Positions 21,533 through 32,177 of a stretch of DNA of 64,000 nucleotides are shown here, piece after piece (within the stretch, counting starts at the first letter, position 1; every line of letters starts with the position of its first letter). The DNA is from Lotus japonicus. Taxonomy: Eukaryota > Streptophyta > Magnoliopsida > Fabales > Fabaceae. A program made the position numbers and the translations under genes. The notes beneath the pieces are model-generated. The model made no database searches and was not told the DNA's origin. It was given only the letters and a program-made list of their open reading frames with translations. The stretch is taken from the NCBI RefSeq assembly GCF_012489685.1, contig NC_080042.1, positions 31,439,158 to 31,503,157 on the forward strand, read 5' to 3'.

Positions 21533-22489
21533 TATTCCACTATGATAACTAGCAAGTAAGCTCAATCACATAAAGCTTTCCCTTAATTGCTAGCAAATAA
21601 GTTCAATCACATAAAGCTTTCCCTCAATGCTTTCCTTCAATTGAACATCTTTACTTGTTGCAAGGCATTCATCAAACTCATGTCACAAACTTATTAAACT
21701 AAGTCCAAAAATTTAAAGCATAACATATACACACTTAAACCAAATCTTTCAAGAATTATATATAAAACTACTTAACAGTAAACACCTACTGTGTATTAAA
21801 CTCGACACTCTCAAAAAAATCAGAGGTACCACATTTTTATCAAAGGATGAGCATCTTTAAATTAGCATATAATAACTACAAAAATCAAGGTTACTATCAA
21901 TTCACTAAGAAGTCATATATATGACAATAAAACTAACTGAAACATGGCATCCAAATAGTTTCTCATGCAACCCTATAAAATTTTGCTACAAGAACACTAC
22001 CCGGAATACTCATCTAATGAGCATACTTTATATAAGATAACCACGATCACTATCAGTATGAGTAAATTAAGCTACCAGTACGTCTTTATTTTCTGCAATT
22101 CTAAACTTATTTCAATACTTAATTCAGCAATGCTTACCCGTATTAAAGCTACCAAATTCAGCAGGACAATTTACAAGATTCATGCTAACTCATTAACTCA
22201 AAAGAATCACATCTTGGTCTTGGATTGCCAATATGATCTCTAGACTAGCCAAATTCTTTTTTTTTACATAAGTCCACCACCATCTTTGCCTAATTTAAGC
22301 ATGTGAAACAAGTTTTATACATGTAAAAACTCACAGAAAATTTATTACTTCGAGCTCATACACTAATGTAACCATAACCGAACTTCAATTGCTGTGAATG
22401 AAGAGACTACACCTCAACACTGGGCATTGTAATTCAAATTTTCAGAATTTATATAAATCCCACAAAAACCTAGAATTACATAATCACTA
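21533..22489. other. Unassigned AT-rich DNA
   Basis: A short direct repeat (AGCAAGTAAGCTCAATCACATA-like, about 21551 and 21594) is the only structure I see. There is no supported gene. Confidence 0.4.
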
Positions 22490-23849
22490 GATATTGTAAC
22501 ACCCCGATTTCGGTGGCGTCACTTTAGTAACCAAAAAGAAACTTTATGCGGACAACGTGAATATATTTTTTTTTTGATAATATAAGCAAGACTGAAAGAA
22601 ATAAAACTCTAAAACGAAAGATAACAGAACTAATACACAATAATCATTACAGCCCCTGTTGTAAGTAGCAAACCACGTCACGAGTAAACCTCCAGTGACG
22701 GGAAGTAAGAAAGGTAACGCCCGTAGGCAATATGTACAAACCAAATGGAAAGGTTAAGTGTCCGCAACACAAACCTTAAAAAATGAGAATAAGTTAGCCC
22801 AAACGGCCTAAAACAAGACCTCCTAGCCCAACCAACTCTCTGTGATCCCCGTAGAGGAACCACACAAAAAGCTATCGGCAGGAAACTACCCTGTCCCCAA
22901 AATGAAACATGACGGTCAGAGCTAAGACTCTACTCCTACACTAATCCTATCTCGAGGAGCTCACACCAGCACTCAAAACTATATGCTAGCGTGTTCGTCG
23001 TCCGAATCTGAATCCAGAACGACTAAGTCTATATACACCATCCGTCCTCCTCTCGCTACCGCGATGCGCTCCTGTTCCAGCATCTCAAACCTAGTTCCCC
23101 CCGAAGGGTGAACCATCGTGAATCAGTCCGCAATGGACATCTGACAAAGGGCGTAGTCCGCCAAAGCACACACAGAGGACGCGAGGGTCAACTCCAAAGA
23201 ATTAAGTAAGTAATAACTTCAATAGATACAGTTTAAGTGATAGCTACTTAGGCTTATAAGTTAGAGATAGCGCCCTAGGGTTGTACATTTCACAATGAAT
23301 ATAAACGATAATAATGACAATTAACATGCATCAAATAGGATTAACAAGTATCAATCACACTCAGCAACTAAGTCAGTATGCATGTTGCATGAAATGCAAT
23401 GCCGGTTAACCAAATGCATTCCGGAAGGATGGGCATCAACGAGTCAGCCCTAGCACCAGCCACGGTGGGACCATTTCTGCTCGCGTGTCTCTTATACCAC
23501 ACAAAGTGTAGTCAGATCAGCAGTGAACCCGAAGGTCTGCCATTTCCGTCTGCTACTAAGAATCACCGTAGTGTTCTTATATGGAAATCCGGGTCTTATG
23601 ACCATTTTGGAATCCACCGAGGTCCGGAGTTCGTCCCGTGTTAATACCTCAAAATGAGTGCATGAATGCAAAGTGATTAGTCAAACAACGTCTCCGACCT
23701 CACTCGACAAGTCGCCACGTGTTCTAACTAACTTACTGTCTCTATAAAGAATACCCTAAGGTCAATGTCGATTTTGCGACAAAATACAATTAATCATAAA
23801 AAGAGTGCAATCACTCACGATAACTCTTCGAGTCATCAATGCTCTCACG

Positions 23850-24095
23850 AAGTCTCACGCTTCAGTGAAGTCTTATACAATCACGAAGTCTCACGCTTCA
23901 GTGAAGTTTTATGCTTTCACGAGGTCTCACGCCTCAGTGAATTTACACACTTGCACGAAGTCTCACGCTTCAGTGAAGTTCCATGCTGTTCACGAGGTCT
24001 CACGCCTCAGTGAAGATCCATGCTTTTCACGAGGTCTCACGCCTCAGTGAAGATTCACGCTTTCACAAGGTCTCACGCCTCAGTGAAGCTTCTCG
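23850..24095. repeat. 36-37 bp minisatellite inside the gypsy LTR
   Basis: Seven units of CACGA(A/G)GTCTCACGC(T/C)TCAGTGAAG; TCTCACGC starts at 23853, 23889, 23925, 23961, 23998, 24035 and 24071. CACGAAG and CTTCAGTG can pair, so each unit may fold. The other LTR copies of the family do not have this array at the matching place. Confidence 0.9.
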
Positions 24096-24270
24096 GCTCA
24101 TCCCTTGGATGGCTAAACAAACTGCTCAAAGAGCGAAGGAGTATCAACATACTCAGAAACTTACCGTTTTCTCAACACTTGGACTCGACGACACTTCTCA
24201 TTTTCCAAAACAAAGATTTGAGTCCTAACCTTCCCTTCGAGATTATTATCATTACTTAAGGATTTAGAGG

Positions 24271-24275
24271 TTGTT
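24271..24275. repeat. TSD TTGTT of the full-length gypsy element
   Basis: TTGTT precedes the 5' LTR here and follows the 3' LTR at 36027-36031. Confidence 0.9.
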
Positions 24276-25368
24276 TGTAAGGTCCAAGTTTTAACGCTTT
24301 GGATAAGTGAATAAAATAAAAAAGTTATTTGATTAAGATAAATTTGGGAAGGAAAGAGGTTCAGGAAAAGTCCAAGAATGTATCGAAAAACCGAAAGAGT
24401 TATAGCACGACTAACATACGCTTAATCCTAGGTCAAAGGTATTAGTGAATAGTTAATTTACGTTTTAGGACACGATGGAAACTAATTCCAAAAATCCTCA
24501 GAGAAATGTTAGAACTTCTCTTTTCCGTCCTTAAACAACCATTTCGATGCGAAATCCTGGAAAGTACGAACGTCAAATTCCAATTCTCGGAAGTTTGCCG
24601 AAACGGAATCCCTGATAGTTCGAGAAAACCTAAGATCGACAGACGATGAAGACTTTTTCTATTCGGAGCTGCAAAAGAAGATTCCACCCGCGTTCTCCTA
24701 TTTCTCTCGTCAATTCTGATCTTTCTTCAGAAGGAAGTTTTCTCATCCGACGATCACTGCAAAAAGTAGTTTTTCGGGATAAACCGACTTACACCGACTT
24801 ATGCCGATCTTGGATCTTCTGGTTTAATTCCAAGAATCCTATTTTGAGTTCTGGAATTCTGTCGCTAGAACCTATCTTAGAATTTACAGAGGAATGCACA
24901 GGAAAAATCGGAATCGCGAAATAATCATTTTCCCGCGTTTTCCATTTCCTATATATACTTTGAAAAATAGAAAAAACAAAAAAAAACCATCACCTGCACC
25001 CATTTTGGCCGTGGCTTTCAAGGAGGAAGGAGGAGAAGAAGAGTTTTTCCGTTTCTTGCCCGTTTGCTTCACCGATCGTCACTAATCGAAGACCTCGAGG
25101 TAGGTAATCTATACTCTCCTTCGAATCGTCGTTTCTGTCCATTTCTCCTGCGACTTTCTGAGTTCAAAATTTTGAGGTTTTTGAAAAACTGTTCAAATCA
25201 GTTGATTTCAGCGTCTAAACTTCTTCCCTGCATGCTCCTGAGCGTGTTCTGCGGATTAGATTTTGTCAAATGTCGACGAAATGCCGCCGGAATCAATTTC
25301 TACCCTAAATACCCATTTTTCGGCAAAGTCGCAACCTTTACGCTCTAATCTATCGACTTGGCTTAGTG

Positions 25369-25737
25369 CTAGTAGGATTTGTCGTCATAAACGTCGTTGT
25401 GGACGTCCCCATCCAATTTGTTTTTCAAAAATTCAGTTTTGAAATTCTGAGCTAAAAATATTGACCAAAATACCCCTGCGACAGTTTTAACCCGATAATT
25501 TTTCTGAGAGTTTCCCTGGCCTAGATATCGCCTAAGAATACCTAGGAATTGATTTAGATCGAAGAAAAAGTTCGAAAACCCTATTTTCCATAGTGGCCGA
25601 AACCTATTTGCTTGGGTACCGTGTCCAAAAATAATTTTTGGGTCTCTATGACCTGAGCCATTGCGTAGCTCTTTCAATTGTCGAAATTTTGGCGCCGGTT
25701 TCGTGTCATTCCGAGTTCTGTAGCTCGAGTTATGCAC
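25369..25737 (-). other. LTR-internal antisense ORF, also in two other LTR copies
   Basis: A 122-codon frame antisense to the LTR. It is identical in the 3' LTR (33271-33639). A shorter and slightly diverged form (83 codons) lies in the LTR fragment at 59132-59383. It has no known domain. In the older LTR at 13267-17501 I see no equivalent long frame. It is most likely a chance frame in a conserved stretch. Confidence 0.3.
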
Positions 25738-26559
25738 GTTTTAGCGAATAAAGTGTTTTTGCACAAAACTTGAATCGAGTCAAAACTCATCCATTCGGGG
25801 AAAGCCCTTTCATTCGTGCCTAAGTGTTGTACTCTGAAGTTTCTTGAGCTTTGTCTAACTCTAGTTAGTATTGTTTCGATTATGTCGACTTAATTTGATT
25901 GATTTCTGCTTTGTTTGCTCTAAGGTTCGTTTGTGGAAACCTTGGGCTTGACTGAACAAGCTTGTGAGCGAGACCTGCACCGCGAGACTAGAACAACTCG
26001 AGGTTAGGGCAACTTACTTACTAGCTATTTCCTTGTAGGCGTCGATCAATTCGACTGGGTTATTGTGTTGATATTGAATATTGCTTGGATATTGTTTATC
26101 GCTTTATGGAAAAATGTTTTCTGAGAGGCTTCGGCCGTTTGCTGGTTAATCTAGGATGTGTTGGAATATGCTGTTTATGCTTATTGATTGCGCTGATTTA
26201 GTTATGCTATTCCACTTATATCTGTGATACTGATGAGTGAGGATAACGGGCAAGTCATGCCGAATTTTATGAGATTTTTGAGAGAGTTCGAAAGGACGAA
26301 CGGAGTTCGGACCTTGTTATGTTTTAATGGATCGAGACCTTCTCAAGGAATTGTTTGGGATTATGGGATCCCTGAAACTTATAGGAAGTATTATAAGATT
26401 AAAAGAAACCTATTTTCTCAAGGAAAACTCATAAGACATTAATCAATCTCTAAAACCATTGAATAATGGTAACAACCTTAGATAAGAGCTTGGAGCTTGA
26501 ATATTAGTTTGAAAGATGAGAAGGGTCGCCGAGTCCAAGTTTAGAAGAAACTTACAAGT

Positions 26560-27200
26560 TTCCGAGTATGTTGATACTCTTTTGCTCGATGAGCAGTTTA
26601 TTGTTTGACTATCTAAAGTTTAGCCGGAAATTATAAGTTTCCAAGTACTTCGGTACTCTTCGCTCGATGAGCAGTTTATTGTTTGGCTATCTAAAGTTTA
26701 GCCGGGAACTATGAGTTCCAAGTTCATTCTTTCTTCTTTTGATTAATTCATTTTGTCGCATAATCGACATTATCTTCGGCTTAACGGGCGCGAATCCTTA
26801 TGTTCAACCCGACGGGTTGGACCGATTCGGCAATAATCGTTTGACACGCGTGAATCCTTATATTCAATCCGAGGGATTGGATCGATTCGGCGGTAGTCAC
26901 TCGGGCACGCGTGAATCCTTATATTCAATCCGATGGATTGGATCGATTCAGCCATCGCCATATAAACTCGCGTGAGTCCGTGAGTTCAATCCGATGGATT
27001 GGACCGATTCAGCGATAATATTTCGACACGCGCGGATCCTTATATTCAATCCGAGGGATTGGATCGATTCGGCGATAGTCATTAGACGCGCGCAACGTCC
27101 GTATGTTCGACTCTAATGAGAGAACCGACTTGGCGTTGTCATTTACTGCGTGTGCGAGTCCTTGTGTTCGACCCAATGGGTTGGATCGACTTGACATGCC
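26560..27200. repeat. Minisatellites in the 5' LTR (78-bp pair and 60-bp array)
   Basis: First, a GCTCGATGAGCAGTTTATTG unit occurs twice 78 bp apart (about 26585 and 26663). Then seven units of about 60-61 bp have GAATCC at about 26791, 26851, 26912, 26973, 27032, 27092 and 27153. Each unit has TTCAATCCGA-GGGATTGGATCG, in which CAATCC pairs with GGATTG. The same arrays recur in the 3' LTR at about 34462-35102. Confidence 0.88.
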
Positions 27201-28127
27201 TATTTTTGGGATCAACGTTTGAATTGACATTGCATGCATACATGCGCCCAATATGGAATTGTTGAGATAATGCTTATTGTATTGTTGAGATATTATTCAT
27301 TGAATTGTTATTAGAGCCTTGATAACATGCTAAGTATATACCTTAGGGTAGGCAATACAGAACATATAAATATATATATATACAACATATATATATACAT
27401 ACCCCCTTATTCTTCACATGCTGTTTGTATTATCTACTATATTCCGTGAGTTGACCCTAGCGCCGTGGCTTTGTTTGTATGTTTGTGTTTGGGCGGTCGG
27501 CCTGCTGCCAGACGTTCAACAGATGATTCAAGAAGGTTCGTCGTTCGGGGAGGACCCGGAGCGAAATGACTACTACTGAGCCTTCGACGTGGACCCGGAC
27601 TTCATGGAAGATCAGATGAGGGTCGAAGATAGTGGTGTAGGATATGGGTGGTTAGAGTTACTGATTTTGGTTGTCATGGTCATAGCTCTGATTCATCAGT
27701 TGTATTTTGGGGCAGGGTAGGTTTCCGACTATTAGCTTTTTGTGTGATTCTCTTCCATGAGGATCACAGGGAGTTTGTCGGGCGTAGGAAGTCTTTTGGA
27801 AGCCGTTTTGGGCTGACTTACTTTTCGGAGGACTGTATTTATAAAACTTATGACTCTATTTATGAGTCGCACTTGTTTGCCGTTGGGCAATACTTTTAGT
27901 TACTTGATGTTACTTTCCGTCACTTGAGGACACTCGTGACGATGTTTTTAGTTACAGCAAGGGTGTGCTTGTATTGTATATTAATCGCTGTTAATCGCGA
28001 TTGGGATGAGACCTGATTTCGACAAGTCTTTTTATTTAAACAAAAGAAAAAAAAAATACCTGCTTTTCCGCTTTATTTTATTCTTGAGTTACTAAAGTGA
28101 CGCCACCGAAATCGGGGTGTTACATTG

Positions 28128-28139
28128 TGGTATCAGAGC
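28128..28139 (+). other. Primer binding site of the young gypsy element
   Basis: TGGTATCAGAGC lies three bases (TTG) after the LTR end and fits initiator tRNA-Met. Confidence 0.92.
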
Positions 28140-28336
28140 TTAGTCGAGTCTTTTGGGAGCCGTGGGAAATAGGTCTTCTGTGCTAGGTTGTGTGACTCTG
28201 CAAAGAGTAAAAATTGATTGTCTGCCAAGCGATTTTTCGCTTAGAATTGATTGAAGTTAGTACTTAATCATATTGTATAGTTATGCTAGATGCTATCTTA
28301 TGGTTAGTACTAACTGTTTGTTTAACTAAACAGAAC

Positions 28337-29533
28337 ATGGAGAACATGAACCAACTCGCTGGGGCAATGACTGCTATGGCCCAGGCAATGACAAATCAAA
28401 CTGCGGAGAACGCTCAGTTGCGTGCTGACAAAGCTGAACGTGAGCGACATAAGCGTGAGAGGGAGGTAGCCCTGGACCAGAATAGGGGATTGAATGATTT
28501 TAGAAGGCAGGATCCACCCAAGTTCACAGGTGGGACTGACCCGGACAATGCGGATCTATGGATCCAAGAGATTGAGAAGATTTTCGAAGTACTACAGACT
28601 AGTGAAGGGGCCAAGGTGGGCCTGGCAACTTATCTGCTGCTGGGCGATGCTGAGTACTGGTGGAGGGGTACCAGAGGAATGATGGAAGCAAATAATGTGG
28701 AAGTGAACTGGGCTTCATTTCGTGCTGCTTTTCTGGAGAAGTATTTTCCAGATAGTGCTCGTGACGAGCGTGAGGCACAGTTTCTGACTCTTCGTCAGGG
28801 TAGCATGTCCATTCCGGAATATGCTGCTAAGCTGGAATCGTTGGCCAAACACTTTCGATTCTTCCGCAATGGGGTTGATGAACCCTACATGTGCAAACGC
28901 TTTGTGAATGGGCTGAGGCCTGACATTGAGGACTCAGTGAAACCGTTGGGAATCATGCGCTTCCAGTCCTTGGTTGAGAAAGCCACAGAAGTGGAGTTAA
29001 TGAAGAACAAGAGGTTGAATCGTGCTGGAACTGGAGGACCAGTAAGGTCAGGTCCTCAGAACTATAAAGGAAGAGGTAAATTCCAACAGAAGAAGCCGTA
29101 TCAACGCCCTTTGAGGGAAGGTTTTACCTCGGGGCAGTATAAGCCCATAAATGCTACCGGAGGAACAGGAAACAAGACTTCGGGCCAAGGAGTAACGTGT
29201 TACAGGTGCAAGAAGGTGGGGCACTACTCTAACAAGTGTCCAGACGGGGGACCTCTATGTTTCAATTGCAACCGTCCGGGGCATCAAGCCAAGGATTGCA
29301 ATGTAACCAGGGTTGAGCCATCTGTGCCTACGGTGAGAGGAAGACATCCTGCTGCACGGGGAGGAGTCTATGTCTCGTGCGGCGAGGGAGCTGGTAGACT
29401 AGTCAGAGGAGAGCACACGAACGATGGTAACCTTCTAACTATTCCTTCTCATTCTAGGATAACATGCTTTATTACTCTCGTAGAACGTGCAACACACCTA
29501 ACTTGCCTTTACTGTCAAGCTTTGACTTTATAG
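28337..29533 (+). CDS. gypsy gag with worn start of protease
   Basis: The frame opens at 28283, but the ATG at 28337 fits gag better because the next residues (ENMNQLAGAMTAMAQAM) match the usual coiled N-terminus. The retrotransposon gag core follows (FTGGTDPDNADLWIQEIEKIF, then WWRGTRGM and ALFLEKYF-like SFRAAFLEKYFP). Two CCHC zinc knuckles follow: CYRCKKVGHYSNKC and CFNCNRPGHQAKDC (about 29200-29305), which bind the element's RNA. After about 29330 the frame runs into a decayed protease: GNLLTIPSHSRIT stands where the catalytic DSGAT should be, so the active Asp is gone. Stop at 29533. Gag itself looks usable. Confidence 0.88.
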   Translation: MENMNQLAGAMTAMAQAMTNQTAENAQLRADKAERERHKREREVALDQNRGLNDFRRQDPPKFTGGTDPDNADLWIQEIEKIFEVLQTSEGAKVGLATYLLLGDAEYWWRGTRGMMEANNVEVNWASFRAAFLEKYFPDSARDEREAQFLTLRQGSMSIPEYAAKLESLAKHFRFFRNGVDEPYMCKRFVNGLRPDIEDSVKPLGIMRFQSLVEKATEVELMKNKRLNRAGTGGPVRSGPQNYKGRGKFQQKKPYQRPLREGFTSGQYKPINATGGTGNKTSGQGVTCYRCKKVGHYSNKCPDGGPLCFNCNRPGHQAKDCNVTRVEPSVPTVRGRHPAARGGVYVSCGEGAGRLVRGEHTNDGNLLTIPSHSRITCFITLVERATHLTCLYCQALTL

Positions 29534-30868
29534 TTATTACGCCTAATAATACTTTATTTGACCGTTGCTCGTGTTTAAACTATAGAAGTTACACGAGGTT
29601 TAGAATAACACGTTAAGCCTAGAAAGTAGTCTTGCACCGATGCGTTTAACAAAGGAGCTAGAAGTTGAAGAATGAATCTCCGAGAGATTCCGTATGGATA
29701 GTATACGTATGGTGTCGAGAGTGTGTAGTTCCGTAGCGGCATCATTGAGGATTTAATATCAGGGTAATTGTGACTACTGGATGATAGGAACTCATTGACT
29801 GTTCCAGTGGGTTTTTCTAAATCTTCACCTTCGATGTATTAGGCCTGATCAACTTAATATTGAGGGGGTGATATTCGGAATCAGAACTGGCAATGGACTT
29901 TGATAGATGGATTGGTAAGGTTGATTTGATTGGATCGAGGATTAGTTGACTTGGGAGGTAAAGTTCGTGTGAAGTATTTGTTTGCTTGCGAAGGAGTTAT
30001 AGTTTTAAGAAAAGGATATTCATTTAAGAAGTATTGAAGAATTAAAGGACATTTGAGGTCCAAACTTGGTGAAAGTTTAGGTTTAAGTCTATAATTCTTG
30101 CCTTAAGTGTTTAGGACTCAAAGTTTGTCAGGTCTTGAAACGAGAGACTAAGTATCGGATTGATTGGAGGACGATCTAGTTACAGAAATAAAGAGTTAGT
30201 ATTAAGATGAATACTTGAGGTTGTTATATGTGGACAAATTTCTTAGAGTCTAAGAGTGAATGGGACTTTGTTATGAAGTCCGATGTTGCATGCTGGGGTT
30301 AGCAAGTGATTTTCACTAAGTTGAATGAGGGTCTTAGGGTTAAGATTGACCTTGGGAGGTGAAAATCATGTACGAATAAGATATTTAGTGGTGTTAGCAT
30401 TAACGATTGTAGTTAAACCTCAGAATGTTGAGGGATCGGATGATAAAATGACTAGTTAAGTTTCCCGAGGTACAGTTATGATTTGATCTTCTAGGGAATA
30501 AGTTCGGATTTGGGGGAAGTGTTAAGGATTTTAGGTAATTGTAAAGTGGGTTGTGAATAAGTGAAGGTTGGTTTTATGGTTCGGGTAAGGGAAGTCTCGA
30601 AAAAGGGGAGATGACAATGATGGATTGTAAGATATTGATATGATGATTAGCTTATAAGTTGTTGATGAACGGATGTTAAAAGGGATTGGGTCTAGCGATG
30701 CACAAGGTATCAAGACTTGAGTCGAGTTTTAATTTGAATGATGACTAAGTAGAAGATTGATTTCATGGTGCGAATGAGGATAGTTACGAAGTTGGAATCG
30801 ACGTTAATGGACTAGTAGATTCCAAGGGAATAGTTCGTCTATGAGTTATAGAGCGATCGAGTTAAGTT
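29534..30868 (+). other. Internal region without coding signal, in place of RT/RNase H
   Basis: About 1.33 kb, AT-rich, with no long frame in any reading and no RT motif (no YIDD/FLDD-like stretch seen). It has short recurrent phrases (GATTGGATT, GTTAAGATT, TTGAGG). It sits exactly where protease, RT and RNase H should be, between gag and integrase. Confidence 0.75.
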
Positions 30869-30875
30869 TTGAATC

Positions 30876-32140
30876 ATGAGTGGAGGTCACAAAAGCAAGT
30901 TGAGCATTCACCCTGGAAGGAAAAAGATGTATCAGGACTTGAAGGTGAATTTTTGGTGGCCAGGGATGAAGAGACAAGTGGCAGGATATGTAGCTGCATG
31001 TTTAATCTGTCAGAAGGCGAAGGTGGAACATCAGAAATCTTCAGGTATGCTACAGAGCTTGGATGTACCTCAATGGAAATGGGATAGCATATCGATGGAT
31101 TTTGTCGTGGCGTTGCCAAGAACTCAAAAAGGATATGATTCGATTTGGGTAGTCGTGGATCGATTGACTAAGTCGGCTCATTTCATACCTGTGAGGACCA
31201 CGTACAACGTGGAGAAGCTATCAGAGATATATATAGCTGAGATTGTGCGACTTCATGGAGTGCCAATAAGTATCGTTTCCGATAGAGACCCGAAGTTTAC
31301 TTCACATTTGTGGGGAGCTATTCATAATGCTTTGGGAACGAGGCTGAGATTAAGTTCTGCTTATCATCCACAGACTGATGGGCAAACTGAGAGAGAACTA
31401 TCCAATCATTGGAGGATTTGCTACGAGCTTGCGTGTTAGGCAACAAGGGCAGTTGGGATACCCTAATGCCACTGATTGAGTTCACATACAACAACAGTTT
31501 TCATACGACTATAGGCATGGCACCGTATGAGGCATTGTATGGCCGCAAGTGTAGAACACCTTTATGTTGGTATCAAGATGGAGAGAATTTGTTAGTAGGA
31601 CCGGAACTTCTGCAACAGACAACTGAGAAGATTAAACAGATCAGGGAAAAGATGAAGGCTTCTCAGAGTAGACAGAAGAGCTATGCAGATCAAAGGCGCA
31701 GAACCCTGGAATTCGAAGAAGGAGATCATGTGTTTCTGCGAGTTACCCAGACTACAGGAGTTGGTCGAGCAATCAAGTCAAGAAAGCTGACGCCAAAGTT
31801 CATTGGACCTTATCAGATTACTCGTCGTGTAGGACCGGTAGCTTATCAGATCGCATTACCGCCTTTTCTATCAAACGTTCACGATGTATTCCATGTGTCA
31901 CAACTGCGGAAGTATATTGCTGATCCGACGCACGTCATCGAGCTGGATGACATTGAGTTGAAGGATAACTTGTCTTTCGAGACACCGCCAATCAGCATTG
32001 GTGACACAAGGGTAAAGCAGTTGAGGGGTAAAGAGATCGAGTTAGTGAAGGTTATTTGGAACAAGGACACCGGCGATGCAACGTGGGAGCTGAAGGAAAA
32101 GATCAAGGAACAGTATCCAGAACTTTTTACTGACCCTTAA
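30876..32140 (+). pseudogene. gypsy integrase, frameshifted
   Basis: First frame 30876-31439: the HHCC zinc domain (GHKSKLSIHPG ... CLICQKAK), then the catalytic core with Asp in MDFVVALP, Asp in SDRDPKF and Glu in DGQTER. Directly after that Glu a GAGAGAG run (about 31389-31397) carries two extra bases and the frame is lost. The second frame (31409-32140) continues with LLRACVLGNKGSWD, the GPY/F domain (LTPKFIGPYQITRRVGPVAY), HVSQLRKYI and a chromo-like end. The integrase would insert the cDNA; as written here it cannot be made in one piece. The purine tract follows about 25 bases after the stop. Confidence 0.85.
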
Positions 32141-32177
32141 GTTTCGAGGTCGAAACTTTCTTTTTGGAGGGTAGTAA

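Larger units (their letters stand above)
24276..28124 (+). repeat. 5' LTR of the young gypsy element (3849 bp)
   Basis: It starts TGTAAGGTCCAAG and ends CGGGGTGTTACA. Possible TATA boxes lie at about 24952 (CTATATATAC) and 27370-27400, where TA dinucleotide runs also occur. It contains the 60-bp array at 26780-27200. The only differences from the 3' LTR that I saw are near 27063 (G here, A there) and 27784 (C here, T there). Confidence 0.92.

Noticed and set aside
24442..24687. Repeated short frames in both gypsy LTRs
   Set aside because: Identical because the LTRs are identical; broken in the older copies and without a domain.
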